DNA of 31,757 nt from Frankiales bacterium (GCA_025966295.1 JAOPVD010000145.1:1-31757); one strand, 5' to 3'. Counted from the first letter of the stretch, positions 13,837-22,398 are shown. Notes: generated from the sequence alone by a model not told the origin. Numbers and translations are program-made.

Positions 13837-15429
13837 TCAAACCTGCGCTCGCACCCACATCGCCGTCCCCGCGGGCAGCGTCAGCGCGTCGGCCGAGGCG
13901 GTCGCCGCAGGGTCGGAACTGACGAGCAGCGTGGCCCCCGGCAGCGCGAAGGTGGTCGTGGCCTCGCCGGTGTTGAGCACGCAGACCAGTGCGTCGCCGT
14001 CGGCGTGCCGGCGGGCGTACGCGAGCACGTCGGGCGGCCCGTCCAGCCAGGTGACGGTCCGGTCCAGACCGCCGCGCAGGGCCCGGCGCTGCGCCAGCGC
14101 CCGGCGGTAGAACGCGAGGGTGGAGCCCGGGTCGCCCTCCTGCGCCGCCACCGAGCGCTCCGCTGCCTGCCCCCCGAACGGCAGCCAGGGCGTGCCACTG
14201 CTGAAGCCGTGGCCGGGGGCCTGCGCTGTCCAGGGCATCGGCGTGCGGGCGCCGTCGCGTCCCGGCACCGTGCCACCCGAGCGCAGCCAGATCGGGTCCT
14301 GCCGAGCCGGTCCGGGTACGTCGTCCTGCTCCAGGCCCAGCTCCTCGCCCTGGTAGAGGTAGGGCGAGCCCGGCAGCCCGAGCAGCGTCAGGGTGGCCGC
14401 CCGGGCCCGGGCCCGGCCCTGCTCGCCACCGCCGTACCGGGTGGCGTGCCGGATCACGTCGTGGTTGGACAGCACCCAGGTCGGCGCCGCGCCGTCGACC
14501 TCGAACGCCGCGAGCGAGGCGGTGATCAGCCGCCGCCAGGTCTGCGCGTCGAGCGGCGCGGCGAGCAGCGGGAAGTTGAACGACTGGTGCAGCCGGTCCG
14601 GGCCGACGAACCGCGCCACCCGCTCGAGCTGCGAGAGGAACACCTCGCCGACCATGACCCGGTCGGTGTAGCCGTCGGTGATCTGCCGCCACCGGCGGTA
14701 GACGTCGACCACCTCCGGCTGGTCCCAGGCGTGCGGCGCCGCGGAGGCGTGGAACAGCGCGTCCTGGCTCTCCAGACTGGGCGGGTGGTCGGTCAGCGCG
14801 GCCTGCTTGTACAGCCCGTGCGCCACGTCGATCCGGAAGCCGTCGACGCCGCGGTCCAGCCAGAAGTGCAGGATCCGCTCCCACTCCTCGTGCACCGCCG
14901 GGTGCCGCCAGTCGAAGTCCGGCTGCTTGCGGTCGAACAGGTGCAGGTAGTACTCCCCCGAGGCCTCGTCGCGGCTCCAGGCGGGGCCGCCGAAGACCGA
15001 CTCCCAGTTGTTGGGCGGCCCGCCGTCGGGCCCGGGCTTGCGGAACAGGTAGCGCTCCCGCAGCCGCGAGGACGGGTCCCGCAGCGCCTCCTGGAACCAG
15101 GGGTGCTCGTCGCTGCTGTGGTTGGGGACCAGGTCGACGATGACGCGCAGGCCGAGCGCGTGCGCCGCGGTCACCAGCCGGTCGGCGTCCGCCAGCGTGC
15201 CGAACATCGGGTCGACGTCGCACTGGTCGGCCACGTCGTAGCCGTGGTCGGCCATCGGCGAGCGGTAGAACGGGGTGACCCACACCGCGTCGACGCCGAG
15301 GTCGGCCAGGTAGGGCAGCCGGGCGGTGATGCCCGGCAGGTCCCCCACCCCGTCGCCGTCGCTGTCCGCGAAGCTCCGCACGTACACCTGGTAGACGGCG
15401 GCGTCCTGCCACCAGTGCGCCTCGGTCAT
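13837..15429 (-). CDS. aglA: GH13 alpha-glucosidase
   Basis: A 530-residue cytosolic glycoside hydrolase family 13 enzyme (oligo-1,6-glucosidase/alpha-glucosidase type) that releases glucose from imported alpha-glucosides. Conserved regions are VDLVPNHSS (about 98-106), GFRIDVAHGL with nucleophile D201, VGEVF with acid/base E262, and LSNHD with D324. GDLPGI near the N-terminus (29-34) and the usual beta-domain end are present. There is no signal peptide, fitting a transporter that brings in intact sugars. The ATG at 15429 overlaps the stop of the ATPase gene (ATGA, 15426-15429), so the two are translationally coupled. The exact linkage preference (maltose, trehalulose, isomaltose, sucrose) is not determined. 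Confidence 0.92.
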   Translation of the reverse strand: MTEAHWWQDAAVYQVYVRSFADSDGDGVGDLPGITARLPYLADLGVDAVWVTPFYRSPMADHGYDVADQCDVDPMFGTLADADRLVTAAHALGLRVIVDLVPNHSSDEHPWFQEALRDPSSRLRERYLFRKPGPDGGPPNNWESVFGGPAWSRDEASGEYYLHLFDRKQPDFDWRHPAVHEEWERILHFWLDRGVDGFRIDVAHGLYKQAALTDHPPSLESQDALFHASAAPHAWDQPEVVDVYRRWRQITDGYTDRVMVGEVFLSQLERVARFVGPDRLHQSFNFPLLAAPLDAQTWRRLITASLAAFEVDGAAPTWVLSNHDVIRHATRYGGGEQGRARARAATLTLLGLPGSPYLYQGEELGLEQDDVPGPARQDPIWLRSGGTVPGRDGARTPMPWTAQAPGHGFSSGTPWLPFGGQAAERSVAAQEGDPGSTLAFYRRALAQRRALRGGLDRTVTWLDGPPDVLAYARRHADGDALVCVLNTGEATTTFALPGATLLVSSDPAATASADALTLPAGTAMWVRAQV

Positions 15430-16511
15430 GCGGAGACGCGCGCCCCGGTGACCGTGTCGAACCAGTGGATGTGCTCGGTCCGCGGTGCCAGGGTGACGTC
15501 CTCGCCCTTCATCGGCGGGTGCTTCGGGTCGACCCGCGCGACCAGCAGCTGGGTGCCGTTGCTGCCCCGGACGCTGGCGTGCAGGAAGGCATCGGAGCCG
15601 AGCTCCTCGACCAGCTCGACCGTGGCGGGGATGCCCTCGTCCGCACCCACCAGCCGCAGGTCCTCCGGTCGCACCCCGATCGTCACCTCGTTGCCGGAGA
15701 GGGCGACGCCCGCCTCGCGCGGCAGCGGCAGCGAGAAGTTGCCCAGGTGCGTGGTGCCGTCCGCGCCGACCTCGACCTCGAACAGGTTCATCGCTGGCGA
15801 GCCGATGAAGCCGGCGACGAACACGTTCGCCGGCCGGTCGTACATCTGCCGCGGGCTGGCGACCTGCTGCAGGACGCCGTCCTTGAGCACCGCGACCCGG
15901 TCGCCCATCGTCATGGCCTCGACCTGGTCGTGCGTGACGTAGAGCGTCGTGACGCCGAGCCGGCGCTGCAGGCTGGCGATCTGGGTGCGGGTCGCGACGC
16001 GCAGCTTGGCGTCCAGGTTCGACAGCGGCTCGTCCATGCAGAACACCTGCGGGTTGCGCACGATGGCCCGGCCCATGGCGACCCGCTGGCGCTGGCCGCC
16101 GGACAGCGCCTTCGGCTTGCGGTCGAGGTAGTCGGTGAGGTCCAGGATCTTCGCCGCCTCGGCGACCCGGGTGCCGATCTCGTCCTTGTTGACGCCGGCG
16201 ATCTTGAGCGCGAAGCCCATGTTGGCGGCCACCGTCATGTGCGGGTACAGCGCGTAGGTCTGGAACACCATGGCGATGTCGCGGTCGCTCGGGTCGACGT
16301 CGGACACGTCGCGGTCACCGATGAAGATGGCGCCCCCGTCCACCGGCTCCAGGCCGGCCAGCATCCGCAGCGACGTGGACTTCCCGCAGCCGGACGGCCC
16401 GACGAGGACGAGGAACTCACCGTCCTCCACGTCGAGCTGCAGGGCGTCGACCGCCGGTCGGGCGCCGGGGCTGTACTGCCGGGTCGCGTCGTCGAACTTC
16501 ACTGTCGCCAT
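15426..16511 (-). CDS. aglK: Sugar ABC transporter ATPase (MsmK/UgpC type)
   Basis: A 361-residue energising subunit for carbohydrate ABC importers. The nucleotide-binding domain has Walker A GPSGCGKST (38-46), Q-loop FQTYALYPHMTV, signature LSGGQ (136-140), Walker B VFCMDEP (156-162) and H194. A C-terminal TOBE/OB regulatory domain (about 240-361, including VTIGVRPEDLRL) follows, as in MalK/MsmK. The start ATG 16511 has GGAGG upstream. A much longer open frame runs through the divergent promoter and into the regulator gene and is not coding. It is divergent from the LacI-type regulator and the aglEFG genes, which lack their own ATPase, so it presumably powers that permease. Confidence 0.93.
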   Translation of the reverse strand: MATVKFDDATRQYSPGARPAVDALQLDVEDGEFLVLVGPSGCGKSTSLRMLAGLEPVDGGAIFIGDRDVSDVDPSDRDIAMVFQTYALYPHMTVAANMGFALKIAGVNKDEIGTRVAEAAKILDLTDYLDRKPKALSGGQRQRVAMGRAIVRNPQVFCMDEPLSNLDAKLRVATRTQIASLQRRLGVTTLYVTHDQVEAMTMGDRVAVLKDGVLQQVASPRQMYDRPANVFVAGFIGSPAMNLFEVEVGADGTTHLGNFSLPLPREAGVALSGNEVTIGVRPEDLRLVGADEGIPATVELVEELGSDAFLHASVRGSNGTQLLVARVDPKHPPMKGEDVTLAPRTEHIHWFDTVTGARVSA

Positions 16512-16608
16512 GGGGTGAACCCTCCACCGGCAGGTCCGTGCCGGACGATCCGAGTGGTGGGTGATGCAATGTGGCCGCGCCGCGCATGGTGCGGCAGACT
16601 CCGTCGTA

Positions 16609-16624
16609 CTGCAAGCGTTTGCAG
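16609..16624. promoter_or_regulatory. LacI-type operator in the aglK/regulator intergenic region
   Basis: CTGCAAGCGTTTGCAG is a dyad (CTGCAA/TTGCAG with an asymmetric 4-base centre) of the form bound by LacI/GalR-family repressors. It ends 11 bases before the regulator ATG, touching its GGAAAGG ribosome-binding site, within the 124-bp gap between divergent aglK and the regulator gene. This suggests autoregulation and control of aglKA. The gap also holds a weaker inverted repeat CCGGCA/TGCCGG (16527-16532/16539-16544). Confidence 0.75.
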
Positions 16625-16635
16625 GAAAGGACCAC

Positions 16636-17673
16636 ATGAACGCCCGCATCGAGGACGTCGCACGGGCCGCCGGCGTCTCCACCGCCACGGTCTCGCGCGC
16701 GCTCCGCGGCCTGCCGAACGTGTCCGAGAGCACCCGCACCACCGTCAGCCGGGTCGCCGCCGAGCTGGGCTACGTGGTCAGCCGCTCGGCGTCCCGGCTC
16801 GCCACGGGCCGCACCCTCGCGATCGCGGTGATCGCCCCCTTCATGCAGCGCTGGTTCTACGCCCAGGCCATCGCCGCCGTCGAGGCCGAGCTCCGGCAGA
16901 GCGGCTTCGACGCGCTCCTCATCGGCCTGAACGACCCGGCGGACCTCCACCACGAGGGCTTCGACCCGCTCTCGCTGCGCGGCCGTGTCGACGGCGTCGT
17001 GGTCCTCACCGTCCCGCTCACCGGCAGCGAGCTCGACGGCGTACGGCGGTTGGAGCTGCCGACCGTCTACGTGGGCGCGTCCGTCGCCGGGGCGATGTCG
17101 GTGCGGATCGACGACGTCGCGGTCGCCCGGCTCGCCACCGAGCACCTGCTGCAGCTGGGCCACGCCGAGATCGGCTACGTGGGCGGCGATCCGCGGCAGC
17201 CCCTGAACTTCAGCGCGCCGGCCGACCGCCGGGCGGGGTGGATGGCGGCGTTGCGCCAGCACGGGATCGAGCCGGTGCCGGCCTACGAGGTGCCCGGCGG
17301 CTTCACCGCCGAGGGCGGCCTCGCCGCCGCCGAGCAGCTGCTGTCGCTCCCGACCCCGCCGACCGCCGTCTTCGCCGCCTCCGACGAGATGGCGATGGGC
17401 GTCCTCGTGGCCGCCCGGCGGCGGGGCCTGCGGGTGCCCGAGGACCTCTCGGTGGTGGGCGTCGACGGCCACGAGCTGGCCGCGCTCCAGGGCCTGACCA
17501 CCGTCGAGCAGCCGGTTGCGGCGCAGGGTGCGCTGGCCGCCCAACTGGTGCTGGAGTCGCTGCGCGGGCAGAGCCCGCGGCGGCACGAGCACGTCGTCCT
17601 GCCGGTCCAGCTGACCGTCCGGGAGACCACCGCGCCGCCCCGGATCCGGACCGCTCTCGTTACCCAATCGTAA
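16636..17673 (+). CDS. LacI/GalR-family transcriptional regulator of the alpha-glucoside locus
   Basis: A 345-residue regulator. The N-terminal HTH MNARIEDVARAAGVSTATVSRAL (given as residues 1-23) and hinge SASRLATGRT (about 54-63) are classic LacI family. They are followed by a periplasmic-binding-protein-like sugar sensor with AVFAASDEMAMGVL and DLSVVGVDGHELA near the C-terminus. It should bind the two dyads at 16609-16624 and 17710-17721 and be released by a sugar or sugar phosphate. The start ATG 16636 is chosen because GGAAAGG lies 5 bases upstream. A GTG at 16561 in the same frame would put the operator inside the coding region and precede the HTH with unrelated residues. It is equivalent in position to AglR of rhizobial agl loci. 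Confidence 0.92.
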   Translation: MNARIEDVARAAGVSTATVSRALRGLPNVSESTRTTVSRVAAELGYVVSRSASRLATGRTLAIAVIAPFMQRWFYAQAIAAVEAELRQSGFDALLIGLNDPADLHHEGFDPLSLRGRVDGVVVLTVPLTGSELDGVRRLELPTVYVGASVAGAMSVRIDDVAVARLATEHLLQLGHAEIGYVGGDPRQPLNFSAPADRRAGWMAALRQHGIEPVPAYEVPGGFTAEGGLAAAEQLLSLPTPPTAVFAASDEMAMGVLVAARRRGLRVPEDLSVVGVDGHELAALQGLTTVEQPVAAQGALAAQLVLESLRGQSPRRHEHVVLPVQLTVRETTAPPRIRTALVTQS

Positions 17674-17709
17674 CTTCCGATTCCTCCTGGTTTGTTGCCC
17701 GCACGTACC

Positions 17710-17721
17710 GCAAGCGCTTGC
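17710..17721. promoter_or_regulatory. LacI-type operator upstream of aglE
   Basis: GCAAGCGCTTGC is a perfect 12-bp palindrome sharing the GCAAGCG core with the site at 16609-16624. It lies 53 bases before the aglE ATG, in the 101-bp gap after the regulator gene, at a place where bound repressor would block a promoter for aglEFG. The match of the two sites suggests one regulator for both. Confidence 0.75.
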
Positions 17722-17774
17722 ATGGGCCGCGCCCGGGGCGCGCACACCGGCAGCCCCCCACCTGGAGGACGCCC

Positions 17775-19130
17775 ATGACTGCACGGACGACAGGGCGGCG
17801 CGCGATCGCCGTCACCGGGGTCCTGGCCCTGGCCCTGGGCGCGAGCGCCTGCGGCTCCAGCGACAACAAGAGCTCCGGCGCCCAGCGCGGCTCGACCGAG
17901 TGCGCCGACTACGCGCAGTACGGCGACCTGTCCGGCAAGACCGTCTCGGTCTTCACCGGCATCGTCACGCCCGAGGACGCGCTCCTGAAGAAGACCTGGG
18001 CGCCGTTCGAGAGCTGCACCGGGGCCACCATCAAGGGCACCTTCGACAAGTCGTTCGAGACGCAGATCCTCGTCCAGGCCAAGGCCGGCAACCCGCCGGA
18101 CATCGCGATCGTCCCGCAGCCCGGCCTGCTCCAGCAGCTCGTCGCGACCGGCAAGGCCAAGCCGGCTCCGAAGGAGACCGAGGCCAACGTCGACAAGAAC
18201 TTCACGAAGGACTGGAAGTCCTACGGCACCGTCAACGGCGTCTTCTACGCGGCACCGCAGAACGCCAGCATGAAGTCGCTCGTCTGGTATTCGCCGAAGG
18301 AGTTCAAGGACAAGGGCTACACCGAGCCCAAGACGCTGGACGAGCTGACCGCGCTGTCGGACAAGATCGCCGCCAGCGGCCACAAGCCCTGGTGCGCCGG
18401 CATCGCCAGCGGTGAGGCCACCGGGTGGCCCGTCACCGACTGGATGGAGGACATGATGCTCCGGCTGTCCGGGCCGGCGGAGTACGACAAGTGGGTCAAG
18501 CACCAGATCGCCTTCAACTCCCCCGGGCCGACGGCGGCGCTGGACGAGGTCGGGAAGTTCCTGAAGAACGGCAAGTACGTCAACGGGGGCCTCGGGGACG
18601 TCAAGAGCATCGCCACCACGACCTTCCAGGACGGCGGGCTGCCGATCCTGCAGGGGCAGTGCTCCCTGCACCGGCAGGCCAGCTTCTACGCGGCGAACTG
18701 GCCGCAGGGCACCAAGGTCAGCAAGGACGGCGACGTGTTCGCCTTCTTCCTGCCCGGCAAGACCGCCGAGGACAAGCCGGTGCTCGGTGGCGGTGAGTTC
18801 CTGCTCGCGTTCAGCGACCGGCCGGAGGTGAAGGCCTTCCAGACCTTCGTGTCGAGCGGTACCTGGGCCACCCTGGCCGCCGAGGGCGGCGGGGGGCGCG
18901 CCGTCAGCGCCAACCGCGGCGCCGACGTCACCAAGTGCCAGTGCTCGGAGATCGACACGCTCGCCTTCAGCGTGCTGCAGGACCCGAAGGCGATCTTCCG
19001 GTTCGACGGCTCGGACGCGATGCCGGCGGCCATCGGCTCCAACGCCTTCTGGAAGCAGGCGACGAGCTGGATCACCGGGCAGAGCACGAAGGACACCGTC
19101 AACAAGATCGAGGCGGCCTGGCCCAAGTAG
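17775..19130 (+). CDS. aglE: Alpha-glucoside ABC transporter substrate-binding lipoprotein
   Basis: A 451-residue extracellular binding protein. The signal peptide MTARTTGRRAIAVTGVLA precedes LALGASAC; the lipobox cysteine is about residue 26, so the mature protein is lipid-anchored. The mature part is an extracellular solute-binding family 1 fold. Segments that I recognise from AglE proteins are AKAGNPPDIAIVPQPGLL, KPWCAGIASGEATGWPVTDW, DVKSIATTTFQDGGLPIL and FRFDGSDAMPAA. The likely ligand is an alpha-glucoside such as sucrose, maltose or trehalose. The ATG has GGAGGA 6 bases upstream. It is followed by a strong hairpin (19139-19172) before the permease genes, which should lower permease expression relative to this protein. 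Confidence 0.9.
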   Translation: MTARTTGRRAIAVTGVLALALGASACGSSDNKSSGAQRGSTECADYAQYGDLSGKTVSVFTGIVTPEDALLKKTWAPFESCTGATIKGTFDKSFETQILVQAKAGNPPDIAIVPQPGLLQQLVATGKAKPAPKETEANVDKNFTKDWKSYGTVNGVFYAAPQNASMKSLVWYSPKEFKDKGYTEPKTLDELTALSDKIAASGHKPWCAGIASGEATGWPVTDWMEDMMLRLSGPAEYDKWVKHQIAFNSPGPTAALDEVGKFLKNGKYVNGGLGDVKSIATTTFQDGGLPILQGQCSLHRQASFYAANWPQGTKVSKDGDVFAFFLPGKTAEDKPVLGGGEFLLAFSDRPEVKAFQTFVSSGTWATLAAEGGGGRAVSANRGADVTKCQCSEIDTLAFSVLQDPKAIFRFDGSDAMPAAIGSNAFWKQATSWITGQSTKDTVNKIEAAWPK

Positions 19131-19138
19131 CGGCGCAC

Positions 19139-19172
19139 GCGGACGGGCCGGCGCACCCGCCGGCCCGTCCGC
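19139..19172 (+). terminator. 15-bp-stem hairpin between aglE and aglF (attenuator)
   Basis: GCGGACGGGCCGGCG (19139-19153) and CGCCGGCCCGTCCGC (19158-19172) are perfect complements around a 4-base loop CACC. The structure starts 8 bases after the aglE stop and lies 31 bases before the aglF start. There is no T-tract. In sugar transporter operons such hairpins between binding-protein and permease genes act as partial terminators or mRNA stabilisers, giving excess binding protein. Confidence 0.75.
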
Positions 19173-19203
19173 ATCCCGCCACCAACGACGCGAGGGGGGT
19201 GCG

Positions 19204-20172
19204 GTGACCACCACCGACAAGTTCGTCAAGATGGTCGAGGCGATCGCGCTGTTCCTCGCCGTCGTCGGGCTGATCTTGTTCCTCGCGTCGCGCTTCAGCG
19301 GCCGCAAGGGCGACCGCGTCGTCGCCGCCGTCTTTCTGCTGCCGACCGCGGTGATGGTCCTCGTCGGGCTCGTCTACCCCGGTGTCCGGACCATCTACTA
19401 CTCGTTCTTCAACGCCGCCGGCACCGCCTTCGTGGGGATGGACAACTACCAGACCATCTTCACGTCCTCGGACCAGCGGACGGTCCTGCGCAACACGGTG
19501 CTGTGGGTGGTCGTCACCCCGTTCGTCGCGACCGCGGTGGGGCTGCTCTACGCGATCCTCGTCGACAAGGCGCGCGTCGAGGCCCTCGCCAAGGCCTTCA
19601 TCTTCCTGCCGATGTCCATCTCGTTCGTCGGCGCCTCGATCATCTGGAAGTTCGTCTACGAGTACCGGCCGGACCAGTCCGGCGTCCAGCAGATCGGGCT
19701 GCTCAACCAGCTGCTCGTCTGGCTCGGCCTCACGCCGCAGCAGTGGCTCATCAACACGCCCTGGAACACCTTCTTCCTCATCGTCGTGATGATCTGGATC
19801 CAGGCCGGCTTCGCCATGACGGTGCTGTCCGCAGCCATCAAGGCCATCCCCGAGGACATCGTCGAGGCGGCCCGGCTGGACGGCGTCGGGCCGCTGGGGA
19901 TGTTCCGGTTCGTCACGGTGCCGAGCATCCGGCCGGCGCTGATCGTGGTGCTCACCACGATCGGCATCGGCACCCTGAAGGTCTTCGACATCGTGCGGAC
20001 GATGACCGGCGGGCAGTTCGACACCAGCGTGGTGGCCAACGAGTTCTACAGCGAGAGCTTCCGCAGCGCCAACCAGGGCCTGGGAGCGGCCCTGGCCGTG
20101 CTGCTGTTCGTGCTCGTCATCCCGATCGTGCTCTACAACATCCGCCAGCTGCGCGCCTCGGAGGGCCGATGA
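19204..20172 (+). CDS. aglF: Alpha-glucoside ABC transporter permease 1
   Basis: A 322-residue inner-membrane permease of the MalF/AglF type, with a first hydrophobic segment at about 12-28 and then several helices. The cytoplasmic EAA loop is EAARLDGVGPLGMFRFVTVP (221-240), which docks the ATPase. IIWKFVYEYRPDQSG and QQIGLLNQLLVWLGL are segments I associate with AglF. Start GTG 19204 has GAGGGGGG upstream. The stop overlaps the next permease start (ATGA, 20169-20172), indicating coupled synthesis of the heterodimer. Confidence 0.92.
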   Translation: MTTTDKFVKMVEAIALFLAVVGLILFLASRFSGRKGDRVVAAVFLLPTAVMVLVGLVYPGVRTIYYSFFNAAGTAFVGMDNYQTIFTSSDQRTVLRNTVLWVVVTPFVATAVGLLYAILVDKARVEALAKAFIFLPMSISFVGASIIWKFVYEYRPDQSGVQQIGLLNQLLVWLGLTPQQWLINTPWNTFFLIVVMIWIQAGFAMTVLSAAIKAIPEDIVEAARLDGVGPLGMFRFVTVPSIRPALIVVLTTIGIGTLKVFDIVRTMTGGQFDTSVVANEFYSESFRSANQGLGAALAVLLFVLVIPIVLYNIRQLRASEGR

Positions 20173-21089
20173 CCACCGCCGACGCCGCGCTGCCGGTCAC
20201 CTCGACGCCCGCGGTCGCGGCGCTGGCGGAGGCGTCGGGCAAGGCCAAGCGGAAGCTGACGTCGCCGTGGGCGTCCCTCGCCGCGCTCGTCATCGCGGTG
20301 CTCTGGACGCTGCCGACGCTCGGCCTGGCGATCTCCTCGTTCCGGCCGGCCGCCGAGATCAAGACCACCGGCTGGTGGACGTTCTTCACCGACCCGCAGG
20401 TCACGCTCGACAACTACCGCACGGTCCTCAGCACCACCGGCACCGGCGGCCTGGGCAGCTACTTCGTGAACTCCTTCGTCATCGTCATCCCGTCCGTGGT
20501 CATCCCGATCTCGCTGGCCGCCCTGGCGGCGTACGCCTTCGCCTGGATCGACTTCAAGGGCCGCAACCTGCTGTTCATCGCGATCTTCGCCCTCCAGATC
20601 GTGCCGATCCAGGTGACGCTGATCCCGCTCCTCACGCTCTACGTCGACGGCGGCCTGGCCGGCAGCTTCTGGTCGATCTGGCTGTCGCACTCGATCTTCG
20701 CCCTGCCGCTGGCCATCTTCCTGCTGCACAACTTCATGCGGGAGATCCCCCGGGAGCTCATCGAGGCCGCCCGGATGGACGGCGCCGGCCACGTCCAGAT
20801 CTTCTTCCGCGTCCTCCTGCCGCTGCTGACGCCCGCCCTGGCCGCGATCGGCATCTTCCAGTTCCTCTGGGTCTGGAACGACCTGCTGGTCGCCCTGACC
20901 TTCTCCGGCAGCTCCTCGGACGTCCAGCCGATCACGGTGGCGCTCGCGAACCTGAGCGGCACCCAGGGCACCGCGTGGCACCTGCTGTCGGCCGGCGCCT
21001 TCGTCTCCATCATCGTGCCGGTGGCGGTGTTCCTGTCGCTGCAGCGCTTCTTCGTCCGCGGCCTGCTGGCCGGCGGCCTCAAGGGCTGA
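20169..21089 (+). CDS. aglG: Alpha-glucoside ABC transporter permease 2
   Basis: A 306-residue permease of the MalG/AglG type. A polar Ala-rich N-terminus (1-33) precedes six predicted helices. The EAA loop is EAARMDGAGHVQIFFRVLLP (199-218), and the protein ends with FFVRGLLAGGLKG, the typical C-terminus of sugar permease G subunits. It pairs with the upstream permease and the MsmK-type ATPase encoded divergently. The last 11 bp overlap the convergent GH1 gene, so no terminator fits between the two. Confidence 0.92.
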   Translation: MTTADAALPVTSTPAVAALAEASGKAKRKLTSPWASLAALVIAVLWTLPTLGLAISSFRPAAEIKTTGWWTFFTDPQVTLDNYRTVLSTTGTGGLGSYFVNSFVIVIPSVVIPISLAALAAYAFAWIDFKGRNLLFIAIFALQIVPIQVTLIPLLTLYVDGGLAGSFWSIWLSHSIFALPLAIFLLHNFMREIPRELIEAARMDGAGHVQIFFRVLLPLLTPALAAIGIFQFLWVWNDLLVALTFSGSSSDVQPITVALANLSGTQGTAWHLLSAGAFVSIIVPVAVFLSLQRFFVRGLLAGGLKG

Positions 21090-22398
21090 GCAGCCGCCGC
21101 TTCGCGATGTGGTCGGCGTACCAGCCGTAGGACGCCTTCGGGACGCGCCGCAGCGTCTCGGGCTCCACGGCCACCAGGCCGAAGGTCTGCGTCCAGCCCT
21201 GCGCCCACTCGAAGTTGTCGAGCAGCGACCAGGCGAAGTAGTCGTGCACCGGCACCCCGGCGGCGACCGCGCGGTCGACCGCCTCCAGGTGGCTGGCGAG
21301 GTAGCCGATGCGGTCCTCGTCCGGCACGCCGGCGGGGTCGCGGAAGGCCGCGCCGTTCTCGGTGACCCGCAGCGGCACCCCTGGCAGCCGCCGGGCGGTC
21401 TCGTGCAGCACCTCCTCCAGGCCGGAGGCGTCGACCTCCCAGCCCATGCTGGTCAGCGGCGGCCGCGGTGCGAACGAGAAGTCCGGCGCGCCCGGGTAGG
21501 CGTCGACGTCCTGCCCGACGGCGTCGGTGGCCGGCGCCGGCGCCCCGATCCGGAACGGCGTGTAGTAGTTGACGCCCACCCAGTCGGCCGACCCGCGCAC
21601 CAGCTCCAGGTCGCCGGCCCGGGCGGCGCCGGGCACCGGCAGCACTGCCGGGTAGCGGCCGTCCGCGAGGGCGTCGACCCACAGCCGGTTCTGCACCGCG
21701 TCCACCGCCTCGACGGCCACCGGGTCGCCGTCCGGCTCGCGGCGCACCGGGGTGAGGTTCAGGACCAGGCCGACCTCGGCGCCGGGCCGCTGCTCCCGGA
21801 TGGCGGCGGCGGCCAGGGCGTGCCCGAGCAGCAGGTGGTGCGCCGCGTCGAAGGCGGCAGCGGGCTCGCGCCGTCCGGGCGCGAAGACGCCGGCAGCGTG
21901 GCCCAGGAAGGCCGTACACCACGGCTCGTTCAGCGTCGCCCAGGTCGGCACCCGGTCGCCGAGCCGGCCGGTGACGAGCAGCGCGTAGTCGACGAACCGC
22001 AGCGCGGTGTCCCGCGCCGGCCAGCCGCCCTCGTCCTCCAGGGCGAGCGGCAGGTCCCAGTGGAACAGCGTCGGGAACGGCCGGATCCCCTTGTCCAGCA
22101 GCCGATCCACCATCCGGTCGTAGTAGGCCAGGCCGGCGGGGTTGGCCGGGCCGCGCCCGGTGGGCTGCACCCGCGGCCACGCCACCGAGAACCGGTACGC
22201 CGTGACGCCGAGCCCCTCCAGCAACGCGAGGTCCTCGTCGAAGCGGTGGTAGGAGTCGCACGCCACCCGGGCGTCGGACCCGTCCACGATCGCTCCGGCA
22301 CGGGTGCAGAACTCATCCCAGGTGGACGGGCCGCGGCCGTCGACGTCCACGGCACCCTCGATCTGGTAGGCCGAGGTCGCGACGCCGTACCCGATCAC
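21079..22398 (-). CDS. GH1 beta-glucosidase
   Basis: A 439-residue glycoside hydrolase family 1 enzyme that hydrolyses beta-glucosides such as cellobiose with retention. GVATSAYQIEGA (5-16), FHWDLP (112-117), acid/base E158 in TLNEPW, NYYTPF and nucleophile E347 in VTENGA are all present, as is the aglycone-site SLLDNFEWAQGW. There is no signal peptide, so it is cytosolic. The N-terminus is short by several residues compared with many GH1 enzymes (the usual FLWG is only GYG). Start GTG 22398 overlaps the stop of the DUF4032 gene (GTGA), and a longer in-frame reading lies inside that gene. Its presence beside an alpha-glucoside transporter is unusual. Confidence 0.93.
   Translation of the reverse strand: MIGYGVATSAYQIEGAVDVDGRGPSTWDEFCTRAGAIVDGSDARVACDSYHRFDEDLALLEGLGVTAYRFSVAWPRVQPTGRGPANPAGLAYYDRMVDRLLDKGIRPFPTLFHWDLPLALEDEGGWPARDTALRFVDYALLVTGRLGDRVPTWATLNEPWCTAFLGHAAGVFAPGRREPAAAFDAAHHLLLGHALAAAAIREQRPGAEVGLVLNLTPVRREPDGDPVAVEAVDAVQNRLWVDALADGRYPAVLPVPGAARAGDLELVRGSADWVGVNYYTPFRIGAPAPATDAVGQDVDAYPGAPDFSFAPRPPLTSMGWEVDASGLEEVLHETARRLPGVPLRVTENGAAFRDPAGVPDEDRIGYLASHLEAVDRAVAAGVPVHDYFAWSLLDNFEWAQGWTQTFGLVAVEPETLRRVPKASYGWYADHIAKRRLLSP

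Noticed and set aside
16561..16635. GTG 16561 as an earlier start for the LacI-type regulator
   Set aside because: It would place the operator inside the gene and put unrelated residues before the HTH; ATG 16636 has a good ribosome-binding site.
15465..17774. Long plus-strand open frame running into aglE
   Set aside because: It lies antisense to aglK and out of frame through the regulator. The real aglE start is ATG 17775 with a Shine-Dalgarno and a signal peptide.
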